45,194 nucleotides of DNA from NCBI GenBank assembly GCA_002320605.1, contig DCKG01000026.1:1-45194 (forward strand), in the 5' to 3' direction. Origin of the DNA: Bacteroidales bacterium UBA1680 (GTDB lineage Bacteria > Bacteroidota > Bacteroidia > Bacteroidales > UBA932). Position 1 is the first letter of the stretch. Every line of letters starts with the position of its first letter. Of this stretch, positions 5,817 through 13,445 are shown piece by piece. The notes beneath the pieces are model-generated. The model made no database searches. It saw nothing but the letters and a program-made list of their open reading frames with translations, and was not told the DNA's origin. The position numbers and the translations under genes are program-made.

Positions 5817-6983
5817 TCAGAGTCTCGCGTCGTAGAAAGCGAAGTGTCCGGGGAAGAGGCCGGCGGTGGCCTTCCATTTCAATGAATATGTCGCATCGTA
5901 GCACCTGATGCTGCCAGGGGTCTTGCCGTCTGCGGCATCTCCTATGAATATGTCGCCGGAACTGCCGTCGACTGCGATGGAGTAAGGATAAGTTATGCCT
6001 TCGGGCAGGCTTTGCTCTGAAATGTCGCCGGAAGCAGTGTTCGCCATATATATTGAATATGTCTTCTTGGCTCCAGGCGTCCACACCCACTCGTCCTGTG
6101 TGCCGATGACGTAGATTTTGTCATTTGCGGCATCGTTCCAGAGGCAGGTCCCGACCCTTACGTCGTCATATTCATTTACTTGCTTCGTCGCAAGATTTAT
6201 CCTGGCAAGCCCAGAGTGCACGCTGTAGTAGTCCCCAAGGCTGCTGACCCAGAGGCTCCCGCCGGAAACGACGACGTCTTTGAGATTTTTCTGCGAAGGC
6301 AGCGCGATTGCGCCGGTTACCTTGAATCCGGCCTGGCTTATTATGGAAATCGTGTTCTCGTAACCTCCAGGATTCACCCCGCCGGAATTGGCCACATAGA
6401 GGTTTCCTCCGCTGAGCGTGATGCCCTCTGGCTGGTAACCCACGTTCACGGAATCCTTTACTGTCTTGTCAGCCAGCCCGATGCGGTAAACTGCCCCTTT
6501 TCTGGCATCGCCACCATAATAGGCACCTGCCCAGGAAGTCACGTAGGCATATTCATTGTCGAAAACAATATTTCTCGGGGTAGGTACTTCAATCGTGGCT
6601 ATGTGCTTCTCATTCTTGGCGCTGACTATTTCAACCAGCCCGGAGTTGTTCACCACGATCCAGGCTTCGTCGCCGCGAATAGCGATGTCGTTGCCCACGT
6701 CACCCAGTCCGGCGGAAATCGTCGGATTCATTTGAGAGAAAGAATTTCTGACATACTTTCCGTCAGAATAACGGAAGAAATCCAGAGTTGAGTTGTTCTG
6801 CCCGTATGAGCCTTCGTTCAGCACGAATAATTTCACGTAACGGGCATCTTTGTCACCTGCAGTGACTGTCTCACCCGCAAGGGTCTCGTCCTCGGAGGTG
6901 AAGGATGATGTCTCATCCTTGTCGCATCCCAGCACCACCAGTGCAAGGGCGCAGCTGAAAATCAGCAGTGTCTGCTTTTTCAT
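5817..6983 (-). CDS. YncE-like beta-propeller surface lipoprotein, BtuG-like
   Basis: The 388-residue product has a lipoprotein signal (hydrophobic core, VVLGC with C20) followed by an acidic stretch (DKDET), which suits export to the outer surface in this phylum. The body is a YVTN/YncE-type beta-propeller (DUF5074-like) with repeated blades such as PRNIVFDNEYAYVTSW, QPEGITLSGGNLYVANSG and LKDVVVSGGSLWVSS. It lies 44 nt downstream of a TonB-dependent receptor gene on the same strand. In Bacteroides, BtuG is a seven-bladed surface lipoprotein that binds vitamin B12 and hands it to the receptor BtuB; fold, location and neighbour agree with that. The ligand is still inference: no cobalamin riboswitch fits in the 77-bp gap upstream of the receptor. 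Confidence 0.75.
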   Translation of the reverse strand: MKKQTLLIFSCALALVVLGCDKDETSSFTSEDETLAGETVTAGDKDARYVKLFVLNEGSYGQNNSTLDFFRYSDGKYVRNSFSQMNPTISAGLGDVGNDIAIRGDEAWIVVNNSGLVEIVSAKNEKHIATIEVPTPRNIVFDNEYAYVTSWAGAYYGGDARKGAVYRIGLADKTVKDSVNVGYQPEGITLSGGNLYVANSGGVNPGGYENTISIISQAGFKVTGAIALPSQKNLKDVVVSGGSLWVSSLGDYYSVHSGLARINLATKQVNEYDDVRVGTCLWNDAANDKIYVIGTQDEWVWTPGAKKTYSIYMANTASGDISEQSLPEGITYPYSIAVDGSSGDIFIGDAADGKTPGSIRCYDATYSLKWKATAGLFPGHFAFYDARL

Positions 6984-7027
6984 TAAGCGATATGTTAAAG
7001 AACTTTATTGGATGCGAATTTAAGCAA

Positions 7028-8962
7028 TCAGAACGAATAATCAATGCTTGCGATGACATTCGCTCCTGGCATAGGGTAGTTCATTACGATCTCGTAATGC
7101 GTGTTGGTGATATTGTTCACGTTAAGACGGAAGGTGATATTCCTGACAGCCTTTGAAAATCTCAAATCTAAGGTGTTCCAGGCATCGATTTCATAATCGG
7201 TCAGGTTTGCCGAGGAACTCCAGCGTCGCCCTGTGACCATCCACACCGCATCGGTTCTCCAGCCGCGCCAGGAAACGTTCATGGAAATAGTCCCTGCGTG
7301 TTTCGGAATGTAAGGAATCTGCCCTTTCCAGGTAATGCTTTCTCTGTCGGTGAAGTCCATCGCCCTTTGAAAAGTGTACTTAAACAAGAAACCCCACTCT
7401 ACTGCAGCAGAGCCGGACAGTTTCCAAGTCGGCTCTATTCCGAATATCCTGGTCTGGCCGATGTTGTACATTGACCAGCGAAACTGGTTGGAAGTAGGCA
7501 CGGCCACTATTTTGTCCGAAACCATGTAGAAGTAGGCGTCAATCTTGCCCTCAGAGAGCACCTCGCCAAGGTTGTCTCGCCTGACGGCACCCAGGTCGAA
7601 TTGCCATGCCTTCTCAGGCTCAAGAGAAGAATTCCCGACCAGAGTATAATATAAGTCGTTGAAAGAAGGCATCCTGCATGTTTTCTTGAGGAACCCTGAG
7701 AGTGTCCAATGTGCATCAGGCGAGAACCCGAATGTAAGTGACGGGGTAAAGAAGCTGCGGATTTCGGACTCTTTCTTGAAACCGCCTTTATTATTGGAAA
7801 ACCAGTCTGCTGCAAAAGTGTACAACAGATTGAGTGACATGCTGAAGCGTTCGTCGGCAACGGCGAAGGAAACAGCATTCCAAGTGCTAAGTCGCTTCGG
7901 CCAGGCGAAGTCGCGAAGGTTTGCGTCCAGATAAGAAAATTCGGCATCTTGAGCCAGTCCGATTGAATATTTTCCATTGCTGAGCAGATGCGAATATGTC
8001 CCATAGGCATTGTGCTGCCTGTAAGTGTTGTCAATCGGAAGCGCCCCTGGGTCCTTAAATGGGTCTGTCCTGTACCGAGTGTAGTAGAATGAATATTTTC
8101 CAGCGGCGGAGCCTTCTGAGCCCCAATTCCCTAGGTCACCATATCTCTTGGACCATTTGCCCTGCAAGAATGCGTCCTTGTCCATCTGTCGGTCGGCAGT
8201 CGTTACCTTAAGGCGTCTTATGACAGGCCCAGGGAGGCCCCGCTCGGAATCGTAGTACCACGCTCTCAGGTTCCAGTACGAAGATCCACGATGATAGAAA
8301 CTGCCCTCGGCCCTGAAGCTGCGCAGGTCTGTGTTCTGGCGGACCATTGTCGAGTCGAATTTACGGAAATGGTAGCGGCCGTCGGCGTAGAGATAATCTC
8401 CGATGAGCCTCAGTGAATTTTTATCGCTGAGCTTGCGCTCGTATTCAATAGTCGGCTCGAACGTGCCAAAAGCTCCGCTACGAACCCTAGCCGACATATT
8501 CCTAACCTTGCCCTCCTCGAATGAAGGCGTCGCTGAAACAAGATACACCGCGGCTCCTGAGGCATATTCTTTAGCGCTCTGAAGCCGCCCGTCCTTCTGG
8601 GCGTTGTAAAGAATCACCGCATCCAGCCCGTCGGTCGAGAACCTTCCTAGGTCCACTTGCATGTTCTGGGCATTGCCGACCTGCAGGCCGTCGATGAACA
8701 CGCCAGTGTATTCGCTTCCCATGCTTCGCACATTCACCGTCTTTAGTCCGCCTAACCCGCCGAAATCCTTTATCTGCACTCCTGAGAATGAGCGTATGAC
8801 ATCTGCGATGCCGGTCTCCGTGCGTAGCTTTTCCCTGCTGATTGTATCTCCGGATGCTGATGGGAGAGGTGCCAGCTTCAAAGCCGGAGGCAGTTCCTGC
8901 GCAGCAAGATGCATTGCCGGAATAGCCAGGATGAGGACCGTTATTGTGAAGAATTTACGCAT
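7028..8962 (-). CDS. TonB-dependent outer-membrane receptor, BtuB-like
   Basis: The product is 644 residues from the ATG at 8962. That start gives MRKFF and a clean Sec signal ending AAQ; an upstream ATG at 9040 would overlap the divergent gene and spoil the signal. The plug domain is visible (IADVIRSFSGVQIKDFGGLGG, shortened: SGVQIKDFGGLGG; then VNVRSMGSEYTGVFIDGLQVGN), followed by a 22-strand barrel ending in an aromatic residue (ASIDYSF). Its length matches vitamin or siderophore receptors of the BtuB type rather than SusC (about 1000). It shares an operon with the propeller lipoprotein and is divergent from a PnuC-type transporter, so a vitamin (cobalamin, thiamine or a nicotinamide compound) is the likely cargo. 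There is no carboxypeptidase-like N-domain. Confidence 0.85.
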   Translation of the reverse strand: MRKFFTITVLILAIPAMHLAAQELPPALKLAPLPSASGDTISREKLRTETGIADVIRSFSGVQIKDFGGLGGLKTVNVRSMGSEYTGVFIDGLQVGNAQNMQVDLGRFSTDGLDAVILYNAQKDGRLQSAKEYASGAAVYLVSATPSFEEGKVRNMSARVRSGAFGTFEPTIEYERKLSDKNSLRLIGDYLYADGRYHFRKFDSTMVRQNTDLRSFRAEGSFYHRGSSYWNLRAWYYDSERGLPGPVIRRLKVTTADRQMDKDAFLQGKWSKRYGDLGNWGSEGSAAGKYSFYYTRYRTDPFKDPGALPIDNTYRQHNAYGTYSHLLSNGKYSIGLAQDAEFSYLDANLRDFAWPKRLSTWNAVSFAVADERFSMSLNLLYTFAADWFSNNKGGFKKESEIRSFFTPSLTFGFSPDAHWTLSGFLKKTCRMPSFNDLYYTLVGNSSLEPEKAWQFDLGAVRRDNLGEVLSEGKIDAYFYMVSDKIVAVPTSNQFRWSMYNIGQTRIFGIEPTWKLSGSAAVEWGFLFKYTFQRAMDFTDRESITWKGQIPYIPKHAGTISMNVSWRGWRTDAVWMVTGRRWSSSANLTDYEIDAWNTLDLRFSKAVRNITFRLNVNNITNTHYEIVMNYPMPGANVIASIDYSF

Positions 8963-8970
8963 TCTGTGCG

Positions 8971-8978
8971 CAAAGTTA
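8971..8978 (-). promoter_or_regulatory. -7 element for the BtuB-like/BtuG-like operon
   Basis: Minus-strand TAACTTTG matches TAnnTTTG. It lies only 9 nt from the start codon, so the leader would be very short or leaderless. No convincing -33 was seen. Confidence 0.35.
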
Positions 8979-8987
8979 TCCAAAGAA

Positions 8988-9018
8988 ATTGAAAGAGTTG
9001 CAGGATTTGCTATTTTTG
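8988..9018 (+). promoter_or_regulatory. Promoter of the pnuC-type gene
   Basis: ATTG (8988-8991), a 19-nt spacer, then TATTTTTG (9011-9018). The -7 is an exact match and the spacing is the standard one. The start codon is 21 nt downstream, leaving no room for a riboswitch. Confidence 0.65.
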
Positions 9019-9039
9019 CAAAATCAAAAAAATAAGACA

Positions 9040-9648
9040 ATGCAAATTACGTTCGACTTTATAGTTCAGATAATCTCCATCCTGGCTCTCGTGACCGGGA
9101 TCCCATACATGATTTTCGAAGTGCTGCAGAAAAACATAATGTGGTACTTTGGCTTCTTCACTGGCATAGCCTGTGCTTTCACGTTCGGCGTTCAGTCCAA
9201 CTGGGCAATGATGGGCCTGAACATCTACTATACTGTGATGGCCGTCTGGGGCCTGTATCAATGGAGGAAGGACTCGGCGAAACTCAATGGGAAGTCGGAC
9301 GAATTGACGATTCATCTCAACAAAATGTCGCTTAAGACCTTCCTCTGGAGCATGGCGGCAATCTTGGCTCTTTCCGCCGCCCTGATTTGGGTCCTGAAAT
9401 TGCTGAATGGCAGCAATGTGGTTCTGGATGGCATCTCCACTGCACTTAGCATCGTGGCAATGGTCTGGCTTGCAAAATCCTATAGGTATCACTGGTATCT
9501 GTGGATTCTCGCAGACACGCTCCTCACCTTCATGTGTATTCTGGAGCAGAGCTGGTGGATGGCCCTCCTTTACTTCGCCTATGTGGTAGCTTCCGTCATT
9601 GGCTTCGTTCTGTGGAAGCGCAAAGGTGTGTACGTGAATGCTGGTTAG
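9040..9648 (+). CDS. pnuC: PnuC family vitamin/nucleoside transporter
   Basis: The 202-residue inner-membrane protein has about seven hydrophobic helices. It shows PnuC-family features: a first-helix G-I-P-Y-M region, NIYYTVMAVWGLYQWR after the third helix, and SYRYHWYLWILADTL with a W-x-x-W pair in the substrate helix. PnuC proteins move nicotinamide riboside, and related Bacteroidetes members (PnuT) move thiamine, by facilitated diffusion coupled to intracellular phosphorylation. The start ATG at 9040 lies directly behind the promoter; an upstream ATG at 8989 falls inside that promoter. The neighbouring divergent outer-membrane receptor could supply the same vitamin. No kinase or pyrophosphokinase gene is adjacent, so the substrate cannot be fixed. 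Confidence 0.85.
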   Translation: MQITFDFIVQIISILALVTGIPYMIFEVLQKNIMWYFGFFTGIACAFTFGVQSNWAMMGLNIYYTVMAVWGLYQWRKDSAKLNGKSDELTIHLNKMSLKTFLWSMAAILALSAALIWVLKLLNGSNVVLDGISTALSIVAMVWLAKSYRYHWYLWILADTLLTFMCILEQSWWMALLYFAYVVASVIGFVLWKRKGVYVNAG

Positions 9649-10332
9649 CTATTTCTTCAGAAGCTTCAGCAGAATGCCTTCCATCACCTTGTACCCGTCT
9701 AGGTTCGGGTGCACTGTGTCTTTTGAATATTTCGACGATGTCATTCCTGTTTCGTCCTGTAGAGCGGCGGCATAGTCTGCCAGCCTGTAGCGACGATCCT
9801 TCGCCAGCTGACGGATCTGGTCGTTCAGCCAGAGAGCCTGCTCGTGCATGTTCGTCAGCTGCGGCCTCCATTTAGGGTTGCCTGGAGTCGTGGTGCAGAG
9901 CACGACCTTGATTCCGTATCTGTCCGCTATGTCGCACATTGACACTATATTCAGAAAAGCGTCTTCCACATTCACGTAATTGTCATTATGGGCAATATCG
10001 TTGATTCCTGCGAGGATGGCGACATATTTAGGATTGAGTTCAACCACGTCCCTTTGGAATCTTGCCAGCATGTGGGAAGTGCATTGCCCGCTGATTCCGC
10101 GACCTATTAGATTGTTATCAGTGAAGAAGTCTTTGTCGCTGCCGTACCACCCGTCTGTGATTGAGTCGCCCATGAGCACGCCTAATGGCTTCTTGGCCCC
10201 TTTAGCTTGAGCTTCGAGAACCTGCCGATTAGCGTCCCCGTACCGAGCTAAATTTGCCCAGACCTTTTCTTGAGAATTCACATTAATAGAAATAAAAACG
10301 GCTGCAGCCAAGAATAAGAATAACCTTTTCAT
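9649..10332 (-). CDS. SGNH/GDSL-family hydrolase, exported
   Basis: The 227-residue product starts at the ATG at 10332, giving a standard signal peptide (MKRLFLFLAAAVFISINVNS). The SGNH blocks are all present: GDSITDGW with nucleophile S57, a GISG glycine, GINDIAHN, and the catalytic pair in DTVHPNLDGY near the C-terminus. The enzyme is an esterase or acetylhydrolase acting in the periplasm or outside. Substrates in this family include acetylated sugars and platelet-activating-factor-like lipids. Its stop codon abuts the pnuC stop codon head to head (TAG then CTA, 9646-9651). It is divergent from the MurNAc-recycling cluster, so a cell-wall or glycan ester is possible but unproven. Confidence 0.9.
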   Translation of the reverse strand: MKRLFLFLAAAVFISINVNSQEKVWANLARYGDANRQVLEAQAKGAKKPLGVLMGDSITDGWYGSDKDFFTDNNLIGRGISGQCTSHMLARFQRDVVELNPKYVAILAGINDIAHNDNYVNVEDAFLNIVSMCDIADRYGIKVVLCTTTPGNPKWRPQLTNMHEQALWLNDQIRQLAKDRRYRLADYAAALQDETGMTSSKYSKDTVHPNLDGYKVMEGILLKLLKK

Positions 10333-10358
10333 GATATTAGTTTTAATCTGAACAAAAA

Positions 10359-10366
10359 CAAATTTA
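10359..10366 (-). promoter_or_regulatory. -7 element of the SGNH hydrolase gene
   Basis: Minus-strand TAAATTTG is an exact TAnnTTTG match, 26 nt upstream of the start codon. Confidence 0.45.
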
Positions 10367-10405
10367 ATGAATATGAATTTGAAATGGAATACCAATCCAA
10401 AGTAT

Positions 10406-10413
10406 TATATTTG
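10406..10413 (+). promoter_or_regulatory. -7 element of the murK-like/murQ/recR/mntP cluster
   Basis: TATATTTG matches TAnnTTTG, 25 nt upstream of the chosen start. A TTTG at 10378-10381 is 24 nt away, longer than usual. Confidence 0.5.
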
Positions 10414-10438
10414 CTGGCTTATAAATTTTTCTACGAAG

Positions 10439-11314
10439 ATGATCCTTATCATAGAAAGTGGGGCAACCAAGACAGATTGGTGTGCCGTGAAGGACGATGA
10501 ATCGCAAGCGAATGTCCGCACTGCCGGCATGAACCTCTCTGTGATGGCTGAGCAAGCTATCGAGAGCATAGTGGACGAAGCCTTGGAAAAGTTCCAGAAT
10601 GCAGGAATATCTTTCCCTGGCGATTGCCAGGTGCATTTTTATGCCGCAGGGCTAATCGTGCCAGAAGGACAGAAGGTACCTGATGCAGCTAAAGGCCTAG
10701 ATGGCATATTCAGAAAAATATTCCCAGACGGGGAAATTGAATATGCTTCCGATCTGCTAGATGCGGCTCGCGCCGTTTGTGGTCACAAGCCTGGAATCGC
10801 CGCCATTCTTGGCACAGGATCGAACAGTTGCTTCTACGATGGCAGGAGGATAGTTAAGAACGTGCGTTCCGGCGGCTTCATCCTTGGAGACGAAGGAGGC
10901 GGGGCAAGGCTCGGCAGAATATTCATTTCTGACTACATAAAAGGCCTGGTGCCTGAGGAAGTCTCAAAGGATTTCTATGGAGAGTTCGGCGCAGACTATA
11001 TGAATATTGTGGCGAATGTTTATCGCGGAGAAGTCCCGTCAAAGTATCTGGGCGGCTTTGCTCCGTGGCTGCTTGACAGGTACGAGGGCAGCGAGTATAT
11101 TCGTGAAATAGTCGATGGCAATTTTAAAGATTTCATTGAAAGGGCATTGAAGCAATATGAGATAGATAAATATCCTGTCGGCGTCGTCGGAGGCTTCGGC
11201 TACGCCCACAGGGCCATATTCATGAAAATCGCAACGTCCTACGGAATTAAAATATCTAAAATAATAGCTGCTCCGATCGAAGGATTGGTGGAATATCATC
11301 TAACTAGAGATTAA
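10439..11314 (+). CDS. BadF/BadG-type amino-sugar kinase (MurNAc/GlcNAc kinase, MurK-like)
   Basis: The 291-residue cytosolic kinase belongs to the ASKHA superfamily. Visible elements are the N-terminal phosphate-1 loop ESGATKTDW, a second phosphate loop AAILGTGSNS, and GGFILGDEGGGARLGR, a hallmark of BadF/BadG and N-acetylglucosamine kinases. The start at 10439 (MILIIESG) puts the first beta-strand at the N-terminus and follows a -7 element; an upstream ATG at 10367 would add an unlikely leader. murQ follows after 3 nt. MurQ needs MurNAc 6-phosphate, and MurK in Tannerella and Clostridium is of this kinase type, so MurNAc is the probable substrate, with GlcNAc as an alternative. Confidence 0.8.
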   Translation: MILIIESGATKTDWCAVKDDESQANVRTAGMNLSVMAEQAIESIVDEALEKFQNAGISFPGDCQVHFYAAGLIVPEGQKVPDAAKGLDGIFRKIFPDGEIEYASDLLDAARAVCGHKPGIAAILGTGSNSCFYDGRRIVKNVRSGGFILGDEGGGARLGRIFISDYIKGLVPEEVSKDFYGEFGADYMNIVANVYRGEVPSKYLGGFAPWLLDRYEGSEYIREIVDGNFKDFIERALKQYEIDKYPVGVVGGFGYAHRAIFMKIATSYGIKISKIIAAPIEGLVEYHLTRD

Positions 11315-11317
11315 GTC

Positions 11318-12139
11318 ATGGAAAACAGAACTACTGAACAGGCATCTAATTACGGCAATCTGGACAAAATGTCCACCGAGGAACTGCTTGAGGCCATGAA
11401 TGCCGAGGACAGGACCGTTCCAGTGGCGGTTGCAGGCACTATCCCCCAGATACGCTCCCTTGTTGACGGCATTGTGGAAAGGGTGCCGAAAGGCGGCAGG
11501 GTGTTCTATCTCGGGGCAGGCACCAGCGGCCGGCTGGGTATAGTTGACGCATCCGAAATACCTCCGACTTACGGGGTTCGAGACGTTTTCATCGGGCTTA
11601 TGGCAGGAGGCGACGGAGCAATCAGAAATGCCGTTGAAGGTGCAGAAGACGATTCCGAGGGCGGATGGCGCGACATGCATCCGTTCAAGCCTACGGTTAA
11701 TGACGTCGTCATTGGAATCGCCGCCTCTGGGGGCACGCCTTACGTTGTGGGCGCCGTTAAAAAAGCCCGTTCCGAGGGCATGCTGACCGGCTGCATAACG
11801 TGCAACAGAGGCTCTGAATTAGCAAAGGCGGCAGAAATCCCGATAGAGGTTGTCGTGGGGCCGGAATTCGTGACAGGGAGCACCAGGTTGAAGTCTGGAA
11901 CGGCGCAGAAACTTGTTCTGAATATGATTTCGACGACCGCCATGATTCGTCTCGGCCATGTGAAGGGGAATATGATGGTGGACATGCAGCTGACGAACCA
12001 TAAGTTGGTGGATCGCGGCACTAGGATGATCATGAAGCAGACTGGGATAGACGATTATGGCTATGCCCGTAAGCTATTGCTGGAATATGGCCAGGTAAGG
12101 GCTGCGGTTGAGGCTTGGCAGAAAGAGAAAGGCAAATGA
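11318..12139 (+). CDS. murQ: N-acetylmuramic acid 6-phosphate etherase
   Basis: The 273-residue SIS-domain enzyme cleaves the lactyl ether of MurNAc 6-phosphate, giving GlcNAc 6-phosphate and lactate in peptidoglycan recycling. Family features are TEQAN-like TEQASN at the start, the phosphosugar loop YLGAGTSGRLGIVDASEIPPTYG with the catalytic glutamate E80 (shortened: GAGTSGRLG, DASEIPPTYG), and a second acidic site at D111/D112. Further landmarks are the loop IAASGGTPYVVGA and the C-terminal signature STRLKSGTAQKLVLNMIST. The length is slightly shorter than the E. coli enzyme (about 298) because the extra C-terminal helix region is reduced. It is coupled to the upstream kinase and overlaps recR by 4 nt. 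Confidence 0.96.
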   Translation: MENRTTEQASNYGNLDKMSTEELLEAMNAEDRTVPVAVAGTIPQIRSLVDGIVERVPKGGRVFYLGAGTSGRLGIVDASEIPPTYGVRDVFIGLMAGGDGAIRNAVEGAEDDSEGGWRDMHPFKPTVNDVVIGIAASGGTPYVVGAVKKARSEGMLTGCITCNRGSELAKAAEIPIEVVVGPEFVTGSTRLKSGTAQKLVLNMISTTAMIRLGHVKGNMMVDMQLTNHKLVDRGTRMIMKQTGIDDYGYARKLLLEYGQVRAAVEAWQKEKGK

Positions 12140-12774
12140 GTCCGAAAGAACAATATCCGTCCAAATTGCTCGAAGATGCCGTGGAGGCGATCGGCTCTCT
12201 GCCTGGGGTGGGGAAGAGGAGCGCTCTGCGGCTCGCCCTGCACCTTCTTCGCCAGCCCTCCGAGAGCGTGCATCATTTTGCAGACGCAATAATACATCTG
12301 CGCGACGACGTGAAGTATTGCAAGGAGTGCTGGATGATTTCTGATGACGATGTCTGCTCGATTTGCTGCGACAAGTCTCGTGACCATAACGAAATCTGCG
12401 TCGTGGAGAATGTCAGGGATGTGATGAGCATAGAAAATACCGGTCAGTATCATGGGGTTTACCATGTGCTGGGAGGCATAATCTCTCCGATTGATGGCGT
12501 TGGCCCTTCTGACCTTACTATTTCTGAGCTGGTTTCCAGAATAGGGAGGCTTGTGAATTCTTCGGCTTCAGAGTCTGTAGAAGTCATAATGGCTCTCAGA
12601 GGGGATGTGGAAGGGGAGACGACGGCTTTTTACATTTATCGTCAGATTGAGAAATTCGGAGTGAGGGTGTCTTCTTTGGCCAGAGGCCTCGGCTTCGGAG
12701 ATGACCTTGAATATGCCGATGCGCTCACGCTTGGCCGTTCCATCACTGGCCGCCAGCCATTCAAGCCAGAATAA
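12136..12774 (+). CDS. recR: Recombination protein RecR
   Basis: The 212-residue product acts with RecO and RecF to load RecA on gapped DNA. Domains in order are a helix-hairpin-helix (LPGVGKRSALRLALHLL, about 22-38), a C4 zinc finger (C62, C65, C74, C77), a Toprim domain starting ICVVENVRDVMSIE (about 87-175), and the C-terminal ARGLGFGDDLEYADALTL Walker-B-like segment. The start at 12136 overlaps the murQ stop as ATGA and yields the usual N-terminus; an upstream ATG at 12115 would lie inside murQ. mntP begins two bases after its stop, so all four genes of this cluster appear to be cotranscribed. Confidence 0.97.
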   Translation: MSPKEQYPSKLLEDAVEAIGSLPGVGKRSALRLALHLLRQPSESVHHFADAIIHLRDDVKYCKECWMISDDDVCSICCDKSRDHNEICVVENVRDVMSIENTGQYHGVYHVLGGIISPIDGVGPSDLTISELVSRIGRLVNSSASESVEVIMALRGDVEGETTAFYIYRQIEKFGVRVSSLARGLGFGDDLEYADALTLGRSITGRQPFKPE

Positions 12775-12776
12775 CT

Positions 12777-13328
12777 ATGTGGCTTCTACAATCAATACTA
12801 CTTGCCCTGTCGCTCTGTGCCGACTGTTTCGCAGTCACTACCTGCTCCAGCGTAACCCTGAGAGAGATATCATGGAAAAAGGTCGCGCCCATAGCACTTG
12901 CATTCGGCTTCGTGCAAACAGCTTTCATAGCCGCAGGCTGGCTTTTCGGCGACATATTCGTAGGCCTTGTCGAGCATATCGCTAAATGGATAGGCTTTCT
13001 CCTCCTACTTTATGTCGGCGGCTCCATGCTGCTGAAAGCCATTCTCAATAAGGAAGAAAAGCCTTTGGAACTCTGTGGCCTCAAGAATGTCATTCTAGGT
13101 GCGATGGCCACGAGCGTAGATGCCCTGGCCGTTGGAATCAGTCTCTCGATGAGCCAGCCTGAGGCACGGTACCTCATATCTTCGTTCGTCTCCGTTTTCG
13201 TTATAACCATCCTGAGCGTCATCGCAGGAATGTACGGTGGGCAGGCTTTAGGAAAGCGCCTCGGCCGAATCGCCGAAATCGTCGGCGGCATAGTGCTGAT
13301 TGGAATAGGCATCAGCATTTTGATATGA
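12777..13328 (+). CDS. mntP: Manganese efflux pump MntP
   Basis: The 183-residue membrane protein has six predicted helices and the internal two-fold repeat of the MntP (formerly YebN/DUF204) family. The first repeat has LSLCADCFAVTTCSS and the second has MATSVDALAVGISLS; the aspartates within these D-x-x-A-V motifs are important for export. It also has the family ending IAEIVGGIVLIGIGISIL. It exports Mn2+ across the inner membrane. There is no visible yybP-ykoY-type riboswitch ahead of it; the gene is tightly coupled to recR instead. Confidence 0.93.
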   Translation: MWLLQSILLALSLCADCFAVTTCSSVTLREISWKKVAPIALAFGFVQTAFIAAGWLFGDIFVGLVEHIAKWIGFLLLLYVGGSMLLKAILNKEEKPLELCGLKNVILGAMATSVDALAVGISLSMSQPEARYLISSFVSVFVITILSVIAGMYGGQALGKRLGRIAEIVGGIVLIGIGISILI

Positions 13329-13341
13329 TATATTCATCGGT

Positions 13342-13351
13342 TATTCGATTA
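13342..13351. promoter_or_regulatory. Candidate LacI operator O4 (upstream of lacI)
   Basis: TATTCGATTA matches the palindrome TAATCGATTA at 9 of 10 positions and shares the flanks GGT...GG with the other copies. It ends 3 nt before the -33 box of the lacI promoter, which suggests autoregulation. Confidence 0.5.
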
Positions 13352-13354
13352 GGT

Positions 13355-13385
13355 TTTGTTTTTGATTTTTTTATGATTTTATTTG
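13355..13385 (+). promoter_or_regulatory. Likely promoter of the LacI regulator gene
   Basis: TTTG (13355-13358), 19-nt spacer, then TTTATTTG (13378-13385), one mismatch from TAnnTTTG. The chosen start codon is 60 nt further. Confidence 0.5.
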
Positions 13386-13445
13386 CATCGAGTAATCCGG
13401 AATTCTGGTGCTTGCATTATTTTCCGTTCTAAATGCTCAATCGCA

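Noticed and set aside
8963..9039. Cobalamin or TPP riboswitch ahead of the receptor or pnuC
   Set aside because: The 77-bp gap is too short for either, and no conserved box (such as CTGAGA or the B12 box) is visible.
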